A stretch of DNA of 41,536 bases from Pseudomonadota bacterium (GTDB taxonomy: Bacteria > Verrucomicrobiota > Verrucomicrobiia > Limisphaerales > SXTU01): positions 1 through 41,536 of the forward strand of contig RFSE01000034.1 of NCBI GenBank assembly GCA_009924135.1. The letters run 5' to 3'. Positions 24,884 to 31,948 of this stretch are shown piece by piece (position 1 is the first letter of the stretch; the number at the start of each line of letters is the position of its first letter). The position numbers were made by a program, and so were the translations under genes. The notes beneath the pieces are model-generated. The model saw nothing but the letters and a program-made list of their open reading frames with translations. It was not told the DNA's origin and did not search any database.

Positions 24884-26176
24884 CTAAATCTTCCAGCCCT
24901 CGCGGTACTTGTGCTGGATGTACTGGTCGGCCTCGGGGCAACCCATCGCGCGCAGTGTCTTCGCGTCCCAGTTGAGCTTCTTGCCCACGCGGAAGGCCAC
25001 GTTGCCCAGCAGGCCGGCCTCGGACAACGGCCCGGCGTAGCTGAAATCACACTCGGCCTTGCCGCCGGTCTTGATGGCCTGAATCCATTGCTCGTGGTGC
25101 CAGTTGCCGCCTTTGGCATCGGGCACGAAGGGCGTCGGGGGCTTGAAATCCTTGTAGGTGTCCTCCGGCAGCAGCAGCCGGTTGGTGTAATTGGCGAGCA
25201 GGCGGCCCTTCTCGCCCACGAAGAGGACGCCGCCGCCTTTCCACTTCTCGAGCAGCGGGCCGAGTTCCTGTTCGGGACGGTACTTGCCCTGATACCAGGT
25301 GAGCTTCACCGGCGGCTGCTTCCCGCGCGCGGGGTATTCGTAGCGGACCTTGAGATCGATGGGCACCAGCTCCGGGTCCACGGCGGGGCCTTCGGCCTCG
25401 ACGGTCAACGGGTACTTCAAGTCCAGCGCCCAGTGCGCGAGATCGGCGAAGTGACACCAGAAATCCGCGAGGGTACCGCCGCCGAAGTGCCAGAAATGCC
25501 GCCAGTGGAACGGCACGAACTCCGGGCGGTAGCTGACGTACTGCACCGGCCCGAGCCAGAGGTCGTAATCCAGCGCGGGCGGCGGCGGCGGCGGGTTGGC
25601 GACGACCGTCTTGTTTCCGTAGATCGCCCCGGCCCACACGTGGACCTCCTTCACCGGACCGATGGCCCCGCTCTGCACCAGCTCCACGCAGCGGCGGTAA
25701 TTGTTTCCTGAATGCGAGTGAATCTGGTTGCCCATCTGGGTGATGCGCTTGGTCTGCTTGGCCGTGTCGGTCATCACGCGCACTTCGGAGACCGTGCGGG
25801 CCAGTGGCTTCTCACAATAGACATGGCGACCGCTGCGCATGGCGGCCACAGCGCACACAGCGTGCGTGTGATCCGGCGTGCCGACGACGACGGCATCAAT
25901 ATCCTTCTGCTCCAGCATCTTGCGGAAGTCGCGGTACTTCTGCGCGCCGGGGAACTTCTCGCCCGCCTTGTTCAAGTTCGTCTCGTCCACGTCACAGAGC
26001 GCGACGATGTTCTCGCCCTTCACGCCTTCAATATCACCCGCCGCCCGCCCCGCCGTGCCAATGCAGGCGATGTTGAGCTTGCTGTTGGGCGAGCCCTGGC
26101 TGCGGAGGAAGTACGGGGCCGCCAGCACGCTGGCGGAGGTGGCGAGGAAGCGGCGGCGGTTGAATGAGCTGTTCAT
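24884..26176 (-). CDS. Tat-exported Gfo/Idh/MocA-family oxidoreductase
   Basis: A 430-residue NAD(P)-dependent oxidoreductase with a Tat signal (NRRRFLATSASVLAAPYFL). The Rossmann fold starts at NIACIGTAGRAAGDI with strand VALCDVDE; VVVGTPDHTHA and VYCEKPLA (catalytic Lys in the EKP motif) follow. The C-terminal part has the substrate domain (HFWHFGGGTLADFWCHFADLAHWALDL). Families like this act on sugars, inositols or glycosides; exported Tat versions are very numerous in Planctomycetes and Verrucomicrobia, with mostly unknown substrates. It is transcribed leftward, divergently from rpmH. Confidence 0.93.
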   Translation of the reverse strand: MNSSFNRRRFLATSASVLAAPYFLRSQGSPNSKLNIACIGTAGRAAGDIEGVKGENIVALCDVDETNLNKAGEKFPGAQKYRDFRKMLEQKDIDAVVVGTPDHTHAVCAVAAMRSGRHVYCEKPLARTVSEVRVMTDTAKQTKRITQMGNQIHSHSGNNYRRCVELVQSGAIGPVKEVHVWAGAIYGNKTVVANPPPPPPALDYDLWLGPVQYVSYRPEFVPFHWRHFWHFGGGTLADFWCHFADLAHWALDLKYPLTVEAEGPAVDPELVPIDLKVRYEYPARGKQPPVKLTWYQGKYRPEQELGPLLEKWKGGGVLFVGEKGRLLANYTNRLLLPEDTYKDFKPPTPFVPDAKGGNWHHEQWIQAIKTGGKAECDFSYAGPLSEAGLLGNVAFRVGKKLNWDAKTLRAMGCPEADQYIQHKYREGWKI

Positions 26177-26492
26177 GCGTGGCGGATTGGAGTGTGCGGG
26201 GCGGGGTAATTATTCAGGCGAACCGCACGGACATTCGCAGCACGATCTCGGAAACAGCAGCAGGAAAGCCGTGAAAGGGAGTAACGGGCCCAAAGCAAGG
26301 CCCGAACTCAATCCGCCCTGGACCGGAACATGGGTTCACCTGACAAGCGGAGCGTTGAGGGGCAAAATAGGTCCCCTTTTGGCCGGACGTACGCTTGACA
26401 CATTTCCGCCCTCCGCTAACCTCCGCGTTCCGCTTGAGGCGGGATTGTGCGGTGAGCCGCACGAAATTGTTTACAAATACCAGCTTTAGCCT
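26177..26492. other. Divergent promoter region upstream of rpmH
   Basis: A 316-bp gap between the oxidoreductase (-) and rpmH (+). It holds a candidate sigma-70 promoter for the ribosomal operon and otherwise no gene or clear repeat. Confidence 0.6.
26395..26422 (+). promoter_or_regulatory. Candidate sigma-70 promoter for rpmH-rnpA operon
   Basis: A perfect -35 TTGACA at 26395-26400 followed after 16 nt by TAACCT, a weak -10. It would give a leader of roughly 60-65 nt before the rpmH ATG at 26493. Confidence 0.5.
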
Positions 26493-26630
26493 ATGAAACG
26501 CCAGTATCAGCCCTCGAAAATCCGCCGCCAGCGCCAGCATGGCTTCCGTGCCCGCATGGCCACGCGCGGCGGTCGCAAGGTTCTCGCCAACCGTCGCAAG
26601 ACGGGACGCAAAAAGCTCACCCCCGTGTGA
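26493..26630 (+). CDS. rpmH: 50S ribosomal protein L34
   Basis: A 45-residue, very basic protein: [19 protein letters not shown], then [23 protein letters not shown]. This is the canonical L34 pattern (KRTYQPS...HGFRARM.T..GR.VL..RR.KGR..L). L34 is an assembly component of the large subunit. It is first in the conserved rpmH-rnpA-yidD-yidC-khpB order, with the rnpA start only four nt after its stop. Confidence 0.98.
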   Translation: MKRQYQPSKIRRQRQHGFRARMATRGGRKVLANRRKTGRKKLTPV

Positions 26631-26634
26631 TCCC

Positions 26635-27033
26635 ATGTCCGCCAGCCCGTCCACGCGGCTGACGCTCGGGGCCGGCCAGCGCCTCAAACAACCGCGCGAG
26701 TTCGCCCGGCTGAAGGTGCAGGGCCGTCGGCTCGCCCGGGGTTCCGTGTTGATGAACTGGGCGGAATTGCCGGCAACTGGGCGCTCCAGGTTGGGCATCG
26801 TGGCGGCCAAACGCATTGGCGGCTCGGTGGTGCGCAGCCGGGCCAAGCGGCTCCTGCGCCAGGCCTTCCGGCTGCATCAGCACGACTTGCGGGTGCCCTC
26901 GGAGATCGTCCTCGTGGCCCGCGATTCGATTGCCGGCAAGAGTTTTGCCGATGTGGAACGTGATTTTCTGGCCGCGCTGCGGAGTGCCGGCCTGTTGAAG
27001 CCTGGCGGAGCCGTGACGGCTATCACCCCTTGA
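26635..27033 (+). CDS. rnpA: Ribonuclease P protein component
   Basis: A 132-residue basic protein that assists the RNase P RNA in tRNA 5' maturation. The RNR-type motif KRIGGSVVRSRAKRLLRQAFR matches the family's conserved KKVG.AV.RNR.KR..RE.FR, with a Ser replacing the usual Asn. ATG 26635 is the natural start (LTLGAGQRLKQPREFARL follows); the frame is open further upstream only within rpmH. The stop overlaps the yidD start codon as TTGA. Confidence 0.95.
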   Translation: MSASPSTRLTLGAGQRLKQPREFARLKVQGRRLARGSVLMNWAELPATGRSRLGIVAAKRIGGSVVRSRAKRLLRQAFRLHQHDLRVPSEIVLVARDSIAGKSFADVERDFLAALRSAGLLKPGGAVTAITP

Positions 27034-27443
27034 ATCCTGCCCAACATCTGTTGCTGGTCGCCCTCCGGCTGTATCGCTGGATCGTCTCGCCCACGCTCAC
27101 GGTGCTGTTTGGAGCCGCCTGCCGTTTTGAGCCGAGCTGTTCGGTTTACGCCATGGAAGCGGTCCGACGGCATGGAGCCTGGCACGGCAGCTGGCTGGCG
27201 GTGAAACGCGTCGCGCGTTGCCAGCCGTGGGGCGGGTGTGGGTGTGATCCGGTTCCCGAACTTAGTCCAAGGTCCAAAGTCCAAAGTCCAAAGTTGGGGG
27301 GACATGCCGTTTCGGCGTCGGTAACTGGTTCAAGGATTAAGGTTCAAGGTTCAAGGTTGGGCGTCATTGGACCGGAGTCGCCCGACCGGTCGGTCACGGA
27401 ATACGGAACTCATGGCGTGTCCCGTTCCATCGCTCTTCACTAG
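27030..27443 (+). CDS. yidD: YidD membrane insertion efficiency factor with repeat-derived tail
   Basis: The first ~75 residues are a standard YidD: LYRWIVSPTL, CRFEPSCSVYAMEAVRRHG, WLAVKRVARCQPWGGCGCDPVP. YidD is a small membrane-associated helper that acts with YidC in protein insertion. The start is TTG 27030 overlapping the rnpA stop, a normal coupling. The remaining ~60 residues are not family sequence: they are translated from two heptamer-repeat blocks (27265-27292 and 27327-27354) and flanking spacer, extending the protein to 137 residues. It ends nine bp before yidC. Confidence 0.92.
   Translation: MNPAQHLLLVALRLYRWIVSPTLTVLFGAACRFEPSCSVYAMEAVRRHGAWHGSWLAVKRVARCQPWGGCGCDPVPELSPRSKVQSPKLGGHAVSASVTGSRIKVQGSRLGVIGPESPDRSVTEYGTHGVSRSIALH
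27265..27292. repeat. Four tandem GTCCAAA units
   Basis: GTCCAAG followed by three GTCCAAA units, 28 nt, within the 3' end of the yidD frame. Confidence 0.88.
27327..27354. repeat. Four tandem GGTTCAA units
   Basis: GGTTCAA, GGATTAA, GGTTCAA, GGTTCAA, 28 nt, also within the yidD frame. Confidence 0.88.
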
Positions 27444-27452
27444 CTTTCTTTC

Positions 27453-29243
27453 ATGGATCGCAAATCCATTCTCATCCTGCTCGTCTCCTTCCTCCTGATC
27501 TTCGGGTGGTTTCGTATCGTGGAGTATCTTTATCCGCCGCCGCCCCCGCGTCCGCGGCCCGCCCTGCGGGACACGAACGCCGTGACGCGGGCCACCAACC
27601 AGACCGGGACAAATATCGCTGCAACCGCGCCCGCCCCGGCCGCACCCGGCTCCACGCAGTGGATCGCGCCCAAGGCCGAAGAGCAGTTGGTCACGGTGGA
27701 ATCCAGCGAGGTCCGCTACACGTTCACCTCGCACGGCGGCGGGTTGAAGCTCGTCGAGCTGAAGCATTTCCCCAAGATCGTGGGCAACCGGAAGGTCACG
27801 GACCCCGCACGCGTCGTCACGTTGAACACCAAGGCCCCGGTGGCCGCCATGACCTTGCTCGGCGGCGAGGCAATTCAGGGCGATGGGTTGTTTGCGCTCG
27901 CCAAGACCGAGAAAGGCCTGCGCGCCGAGAAGCTGCTGCCCAATGGGTTGCGCATCGTGAAGGAGTTCACACCTGGCTCGAACTACCTGATGCAGGTGGA
28001 TGTCTGGCTGGAGAACGTCAAAGGCGAGACCATCGCCCTCCCGGCGCAGGAATGGGTGGTCGGCACGGCCACGCCCATCAACCCGCTCGACAAGGGGACG
28101 ATGATCAAGGTGGGGTGGTTTGAAGCCGGCAAGATGAACTCCATCGGCGAACCCTATTTCGAAAACTCCACCCTGGGATGCATTCCCGGGACGAAGCGAA
28201 CGGAGCACAAGGTGGAGGGAAAATTCGGCTGGGCCGTGGTGGAAAACCAGTTCTTTGCGATGGCGGCGATGCCCAAGCTGCCGGCGGAAGAAGTCATTAC
28301 GCATCGCGTCTGGCTGCCCCCGCATGATCCCGCCGACGTGCCGGAGGGGGACAAGGCGTTGCCCAACCCGTACGGCTTCCAGACGGCCTTCGCGTATCCG
28401 GCGCAGCGGTTGCAGCCCGGCGGCACCAACGCCCTCCACCGGGAATTCACCCTTTACACGGGGCCAAAGGAATACCAGACGCTCGCCCGCCTGGGCAAAC
28501 GGATGGGGAACGACCTGGACCTCATCATGGATTACGGCAGTTTCTTTGGTTTCGTGGCCAAGGCCCTGCTGCTCTCGATGAACGGCCTGCACGCGCTGGG
28601 GCTGAACTACGCGTGGTGCATCATCGCCATCACAATCATCATTAAGTTGCTGTTCTGGCCTCTCACCGGCATCAGCACCCGCTCGATGAAGCGCCTGTCG
28701 GAATTGCAGCCGCAGATGAAGGCCATCCAGGAGAAATACAAGGAGGACCCCGCGAAAATGAACCAGAAGACGATGGAGTTCATGCGCGAAAACAAGGTCA
28801 ACCCCATGGCGGGCTGCCTCCCGATGATGGTCCAGTTCCCCGTCTTCATTGGCTTCTACACCATGTTGCAGAGCTGCATTGAGTTGCGCGGTGAGGAATT
28901 TCTGTGGGCGCACGACCTCGCCCAGCAGGACACCGTGGCCTACCTGTTTGGTTTCCCCATCAATCCCTTCCCGATCGTCATGGCAGTAACGATGTTCTAT
29001 CAGGCCCACCTCACGCCACCTTCGCCGGGGATGGACCCAGCCCAGCAGAAGATCATGAAGTACATGCCCATGATGTTCGTGGTCATGCTCTACAACTTCA
29101 GCGCCGCGTTGACGCTTTACTGGACCGTCCAGAACCTGCTGACCATCGCGCAGACGAAGCTGACGAAACTCAGCGATGCGAAGAAGGCCGCCACCGGCAC
29201 CAACGGCACCTCCGCAAAGCCCTCCGAATCTAAAAAGCCCTGA
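27453..29243 (+). CDS. yidC: YidC membrane protein insertase
   Basis: A 596-residue insertase for inner-membrane proteins. An N-terminal membrane anchor (ILILLVSFLLIFGWFRIVEYL) is followed by the large periplasmic beta-sandwich (~85-350). The conserved C-terminal core (~375-580) has five transmembrane segments, including NYAWCIIAITIIIKLLFWPL, the cytoplasmic hairpin (MKRLSELQPQMKAIQEKYK), MAGCLPMMVQFPVFIGFYTML and YNFSAALTLYWTVQNLLTI. Long, Gram-negative-type architecture. The tail is Lys/Ala/Thr-rich. Position after rpmH-rnpA-yidD is the conserved order. Confidence 0.97.
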   Translation: MDRKSILILLVSFLLIFGWFRIVEYLYPPPPPRPRPALRDTNAVTRATNQTGTNIAATAPAPAAPGSTQWIAPKAEEQLVTVESSEVRYTFTSHGGGLKLVELKHFPKIVGNRKVTDPARVVTLNTKAPVAAMTLLGGEAIQGDGLFALAKTEKGLRAEKLLPNGLRIVKEFTPGSNYLMQVDVWLENVKGETIALPAQEWVVGTATPINPLDKGTMIKVGWFEAGKMNSIGEPYFENSTLGCIPGTKRTEHKVEGKFGWAVVENQFFAMAAMPKLPAEEVITHRVWLPPHDPADVPEGDKALPNPYGFQTAFAYPAQRLQPGGTNALHREFTLYTGPKEYQTLARLGKRMGNDLDLIMDYGSFFGFVAKALLLSMNGLHALGLNYAWCIIAITIIIKLLFWPLTGISTRSMKRLSELQPQMKAIQEKYKEDPAKMNQKTMEFMRENKVNPMAGCLPMMVQFPVFIGFYTMLQSCIELRGEEFLWAHDLAQQDTVAYLFGFPINPFPIVMAVTMFYQAHLTPPSPGMDPAQQKIMKYMPMMFVVMLYNFSAALTLYWTVQNLLTIAQTKLTKLSDAKKAATGTNGTSAKPSESKKP

Positions 29244-29257
29244 CCCGCGAAAGCCAC

Positions 29258-29285
29258 TTTTGCCTTTTACCTTTTGCCTTTTGCC
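29258..29285. repeat. Four tandem TTTTGCC units between yidC and khpB
   Basis: TTTTGCC, TTTTACC, TTTTGCC, TTTTGCC, 28 nt, lying between the yidC stop and the next ATG. Confidence 0.9.
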
Positions 29286-29300
29286 TTAGAACCTCCCGCC

Positions 29301-29759
29301 ATGCCCACTGAACCCAAAATCATTCTCGCCGACCTGCTCAAACACCTTGGCTTCGAAGCCACCATCGAGGAGCAGAAACTGGACGATGGCGGCCTCTTCC
29401 TCGACGTGAAGACGGCCGACTCCAACCGGCTGATTGGCCGCCACGGCCAGACGCTGGGTGATCTGCAGTACATCGCCAACCGCATCGCCTTCAACGGCGA
29501 TCCTGAGGCCCCGCGAATCACCGTGGACGTGGGGGGCTACCGCGCCGCCGCTCGTGATGTGCTCATCAAGAAGGCCAAGGAAGCCGCCGACAAGGTCCGC
29601 AAGTGGGGTGACATCGTCGAACTCGAACCGATGAACGCCTACGACCGCCGCGTCGTGCACCAGGCCCTGCGCGAAGACCCGGACATCGAGACCCAGAGCG
29701 TCGAGGTCGAGGGCACGGACAAGAAGGCGATGCTCCTGCGGCCCAAGCGGAAAGAGTGA
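29301..29759 (+). CDS. khpB: KH-R3H RNA-binding protein (KhpB/Jag type, no Jag_N domain)
   Basis: A 152-residue cytoplasmic RNA-binding protein. A KH domain carries the GxxG-like loop IGRHGQTLGDLQYIANRIAF. An R3H domain follows with LEPMNAYDRRVVHQALREDPDIETQSVEVEG, close to the family's R-x3-H. KhpB/Jag partners KhpA in binding many transcripts in Gram-positives. The N-terminal Jag_N domain usual in Firmicutes is absent here, so this is the short form. ATG 29301 is used; an in-frame codon upstream lies in the repeat. Location after yidC is conserved. Confidence 0.93.
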   Translation: MPTEPKIILADLLKHLGFEATIEEQKLDDGGLFLDVKTADSNRLIGRHGQTLGDLQYIANRIAFNGDPEAPRITVDVGGYRAAARDVLIKKAKEAADKVRKWGDIVELEPMNAYDRRVVHQALREDPDIETQSVEVEGTDKKAMLLRPKRKE

Positions 29760-29773
29760 AATCGGAGGATCAC

Positions 29774-29839
29774 GAGTAGGAGTAAGAGCAAGATTAAGAG
29801 CCGATCTGCTCCCTCGTAATCTTAATCTTTCTCCTAATC
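29774..29839. repeat. Paired hexamer blocks in inverted orientation
   Basis: 29774-29803 reads as five 6-nt units (GAGTAG, GAGTAA, GAGCAA, GATTAA, GAGCCG). 29810-29839 is five similar units on the opposite strand (GATTAG, GAGAAA, GATTAA, GATTAC, GAGGGA). It could fold as an imperfect hairpin after khpB. Confidence 0.7.
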
Positions 29840-29863
29840 CTGCCCTCAATCCCCCGCGCCACC

Positions 29864-30091
29864 ATGGATCTCCCCCGCATCTTCGAACTGCCCGACGCAG
29901 TCTCCGAGTGGGACGACAAGCTCTACTTCACCTTCCTGCAGGACCACCAATTCGGCTATCAGGCCCTGATGGATGACCTGAAGGCGCGCGGCTTGGAGCA
30001 ATCAGCGGAATACCAGCACTGGCTGGATCAATTCAAAACCGTGGAGCACTACCTCGCCCGCGACTTCAACCGCCGCTACCATCAGGGGTAG
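29864..30091 (+). CDS. Small conserved-looking acidic protein, unknown function
   Basis: A 75-residue ORF (MDLPRIFELPDAVSEWDDKLYF... to ARDFNRRYHQG) with strong coding character and many aromatic residues: YFTFLQDHQFGYQALMDD, YQHWLDQFKTVEHYLARDF. No family recognised. It follows khpB by ~100 bp containing a hexamer repeat and may be the last gene of the rpmH operon. Confidence 0.65.
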   Translation: MDLPRIFELPDAVSEWDDKLYFTFLQDHQFGYQALMDDLKARGLEQSAEYQHWLDQFKTVEHYLARDFNRRYHQG

Positions 30092-30363
30092 GCAACAAGC
30101 CCTGATGGGATGGGCTCCGGTTCATGGTGAGAATTCTCCCAACGAGCAGTTCGCGCTTTGAACCCTTGAACCATGGTGTGCCAGGGGCTCGCCGCCGCTC
30201 GATTTCAGGCTGTTCAGCCGCTGCTTTGGTCAGAAAAATGCGGTCAGAAGAATTTCAACCCAGGTCCTTCTCCATCTTTCTGACCCTCTTCGGTTCATGG
30301 GCAGGAAGCGGGCAATGGAGTTTCGCGTCTCCTATTTTACGAAGCTATTTCCTCAAACTGGAA
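30092..30363. other. Convergent intergenic region
   Basis: Between convergent genes, no CDS. It holds GAACCCTTGAACCATGG-type short repeats near 30160-30176 and a GGTCAGAAA block (30228-30255) with an inverted partial copy (30274-30285), so an imperfect hairpin is possible. Confidence 0.55.
30228..30255. repeat. 28-nt block of two GGTCAGAA 14-mers
   Basis: GGTCAGAAAAATGC then GGTCAGAAGAATTT, with an inverted partial copy (ATCTTTCTGACC) at 30274-30285. Same family as 16154-16181. Confidence 0.75.
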
Positions 30364-30579
30364 TTACTCATCCCACACGCCGCGCTGCGTCGCCCACCAG
30401 ATGCCGGCAATGAGCGCGACGCACACAATCGACATCACCAACGCCGATTCGCAGAAGTAAGTCGCACCGATGATCCCCAGCCCACCGACCATGGGCACCA
30501 CCCTGCTCTGCTTCTTGCCGTAAATGAAAAAACCGCTGCCGACGGCACCCCAGAGCATCGAGGCCCAGAGCGTGTCCAT
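30364..30579 (-). CDS. Small two-helix membrane protein, unknown function
   Basis: A 71-residue protein starting at ATG 30579, eight nt after the tag stop. Hydrophobic segments MLWGAVGSGFFIYG, PMVGGLGIIGATYF and ALVMSIVCVALIAGIWWA give two or three membrane helices. The N-terminus MDTLWASMLWGAVGSGFFIYGKKQ resembles small 'amino-acid transport-like' membrane proteins of unknown role found beside diverse genes. Translational coupling to tag is likely. Confidence 0.72.
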   Translation of the reverse strand: MDTLWASMLWGAVGSGFFIYGKKQSRVVPMVGGLGIIGATYFCESALVMSIVCVALIAGIWWATQRGVWDE

Positions 30580-30587
30580 GTTGAAGT

Positions 30588-31154
30588 TCACCGGCGGCCT
30601 CCCAGCTCGCGCCAGCGCGGGCAGTCCATGCAATGGTCGTTCACCATGCCCACCGCCTGCATCAGCGCGTAACAAATGGTGGAGCCCACGAACTTGAAGC
30701 CCCGCTGGAGCAACGCCTTGCTCATTGCATCGGACTCGGCGGTGCGCGGGGGAATATCCTTCATGCTCGCACGGCGGTTTTGGATCGGCTGCCCGCCGAC
30801 GAACTGCCACAGATACTGGTCAAACGTGCCGAACTCTTTTTGCACCGCGAGAAAGGCCTGCGCGTTTTTAATCGTGGCCGCCACCTTCAGACGATTGCGC
30901 ACAATGCCCGGATCGGCGAGCAACGCCGCGACCTTGGCGGCGTCATATCCAGCGATCTTCCGCGCGTCCCACTGGTCGAACGCGGCGCGGTAGGTTTCGC
31001 GCTTCTTGAGGATGGTTTCCCAGCTCAGGCCGGCTTGAGCGCCTTCGAGGTTCAAGAACTCGAAGAGCACGCGGTCATCATGTACCGGCACGCCCCACTC
31101 ACGGTCGTGATAGGGGATGGAAAGATCCGTACGTGCCCAGGCGCAGCGGCTCAT
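30588..31154 (-). CDS. tag: DNA-3-methyladenine glycosylase I
   Basis: A 188-residue base-excision-repair enzyme that removes 3-methyladenine. It has the TagI zinc site: C4 and H16 near the N-terminus, H174 and C178 at the C-terminus (NDHCMDC). Signature segments YHDREWGVPVHDD, LNLEGAQAGLSWETILKKRE and FKFVGSTICYALMQAVGMVNDH are present. Length matches E. coli Tag. The start is two bp from the end of the exported thioredoxin gene upstream. Confidence 0.97.
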   Translation of the reverse strand: MSRCAWARTDLSIPYHDREWGVPVHDDRVLFEFLNLEGAQAGLSWETILKKRETYRAAFDQWDARKIAGYDAAKVAALLADPGIVRNRLKVAATIKNAQAFLAVQKEFGTFDQYLWQFVGGQPIQNRRASMKDIPPRTAESDAMSKALLQRGFKFVGSTICYALMQAVGMVNDHCMDCPRWRELGGRR

Positions 31155-31155
31155 G

Positions 31156-31611
31156 TCAGGGCTTGGCTTTTTTCGTGAGCTTCTCGATGGCCGCGATCAC
31201 GTCTTTGGCTTTGCCACCCGCCAGGTCAAACTCCACCTCGCCGAGACTTTTGCCTTCCGGGGTGACGATCAGGAGCGTCGGGTAGCCATCGACTTTGTAC
31301 TCCTTGTACAGAGCATCGTTGGCAGCCTTCAGCTCCGGTGCCTGCTTCTTCTTCGCGGGAAAATCAACCTCCATGAGGACGAGATGTTTCTTCGCGTACT
31401 CGCTGAACTCCTTGGTGGGAAACACTTCCTTGGCCAGTCGAATGCACGGGGGGCAGAAGTCTGAACCGGTGAAGTCGAGCATCACCAGTTTGCCCTCGGC
31501 CTTGGCCTGCGCCTTGGCCTTGGCGAAGTCGGTGAACCAGTTAAGGTCAGCGGCGAAAGCGGGCAAGCCCAGCCCGCAGACCGTGGCGAGGGTGAACAAC
31601 AGTTTCTTCAT
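31156..31611 (-). CDS. Exported thioredoxin-like protein with CPPC active site
   Basis: A 151-residue protein with a signal peptide (MKKLLFTLATVCGLGLPAFAA) and a thioredoxin fold. The active site is C53-P-P-C56 in LDFTGSDFCPPCIRL; DGYPTLLI carries the cis-proline. The family (DFTGSDWCxxC, DUF255/thioredoxin_7-like) is common in this phylum, usually with CGWC or similar. Likely a periplasmic thiol-disulfide oxidoreductase; the partner is unknown. CPPC is uncommon in periplasmic thioredoxins. The gene ends immediately before tag. Confidence 0.88.
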   Translation of the reverse strand: MKKLLFTLATVCGLGLPAFAADLNWFTDFAKAKAQAKAEGKLVMLDFTGSDFCPPCIRLAKEVFPTKEFSEYAKKHLVLMEVDFPAKKKQAPELKAANDALYKEYKVDGYPTLLIVTPEGKSLGEVEFDLAGGKAKDVIAAIEKLTKKAKP

Positions 31612-31661
31612 AGGTGGTGGTTCGATTCAGCTCGGAGGAATTTGTTCAACGGAGGTGCAGA

Positions 31662-31886
31662 TTAAGCCGCCTTTGCCAGCCGGGCGGGGATCGAGATTTT
31701 GCTCACATGGTCCAGGTCCACAATGTGCAGGTGCTCCCCATCGGCTACGACAGCGACGGTCTTGACCTCGTTGAACATGACGCATTCGGGATGTTTCACG
31801 GGATTGACGCGGGCGTTATTCAGGACCAAGTCAAACGGGATGAACTTCTGCTTGTTCAACGCATCTTCCAAGGTTAGGGCTTTCAT
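31662..31886 (-). CDS. Small conserved protein of unknown function
   Basis: A 74-residue ORF: MKALTLEDALNKQKFIPFDL, then VKHPECVMFNEVKTVAVVADGEHLHIVDLDHVSKISI. The pattern 'F.PF.L.L.nG....V.HPE.v......tv.v...g..hIvdl..V..i' recurs in many short bacterial proteins of unknown role. Probably a small beta-barrel-like cytoplasmic protein. It stands alone between the thioredoxin gene and ftsK. Confidence 0.72.
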   Translation of the reverse strand: MKALTLEDALNKQKFIPFDLVLNNARVNPVKHPECVMFNEVKTVAVVADGEHLHIVDLDHVSKISIPARLAKAA

Positions 31887-31948
31887 TGCTTTAACATGTA
31901 CCCCTGATTCGTCAGTACATCAAGTTGCGGCGGCAAGCTGTTCACCCG

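Noticed and set aside
26177-26492. rpmH upstream region considered as the chromosome origin
   Set aside because: No dnaA gene and no cluster of TTATCCACA-type boxes was seen. The rpmH-yidC cluster can be away from the origin in this phylum.
27265-27354. Tandem short repeats considered as a CRISPR or small satellite array
   Set aside because: Units are seven nt with no spacers; no Cas genes in the window.
27351-29009. Minus-strand open frame opposite yidC
   Set aside because: yidC on the plus strand has complete motifs; the antisense frame is a composition artefact.
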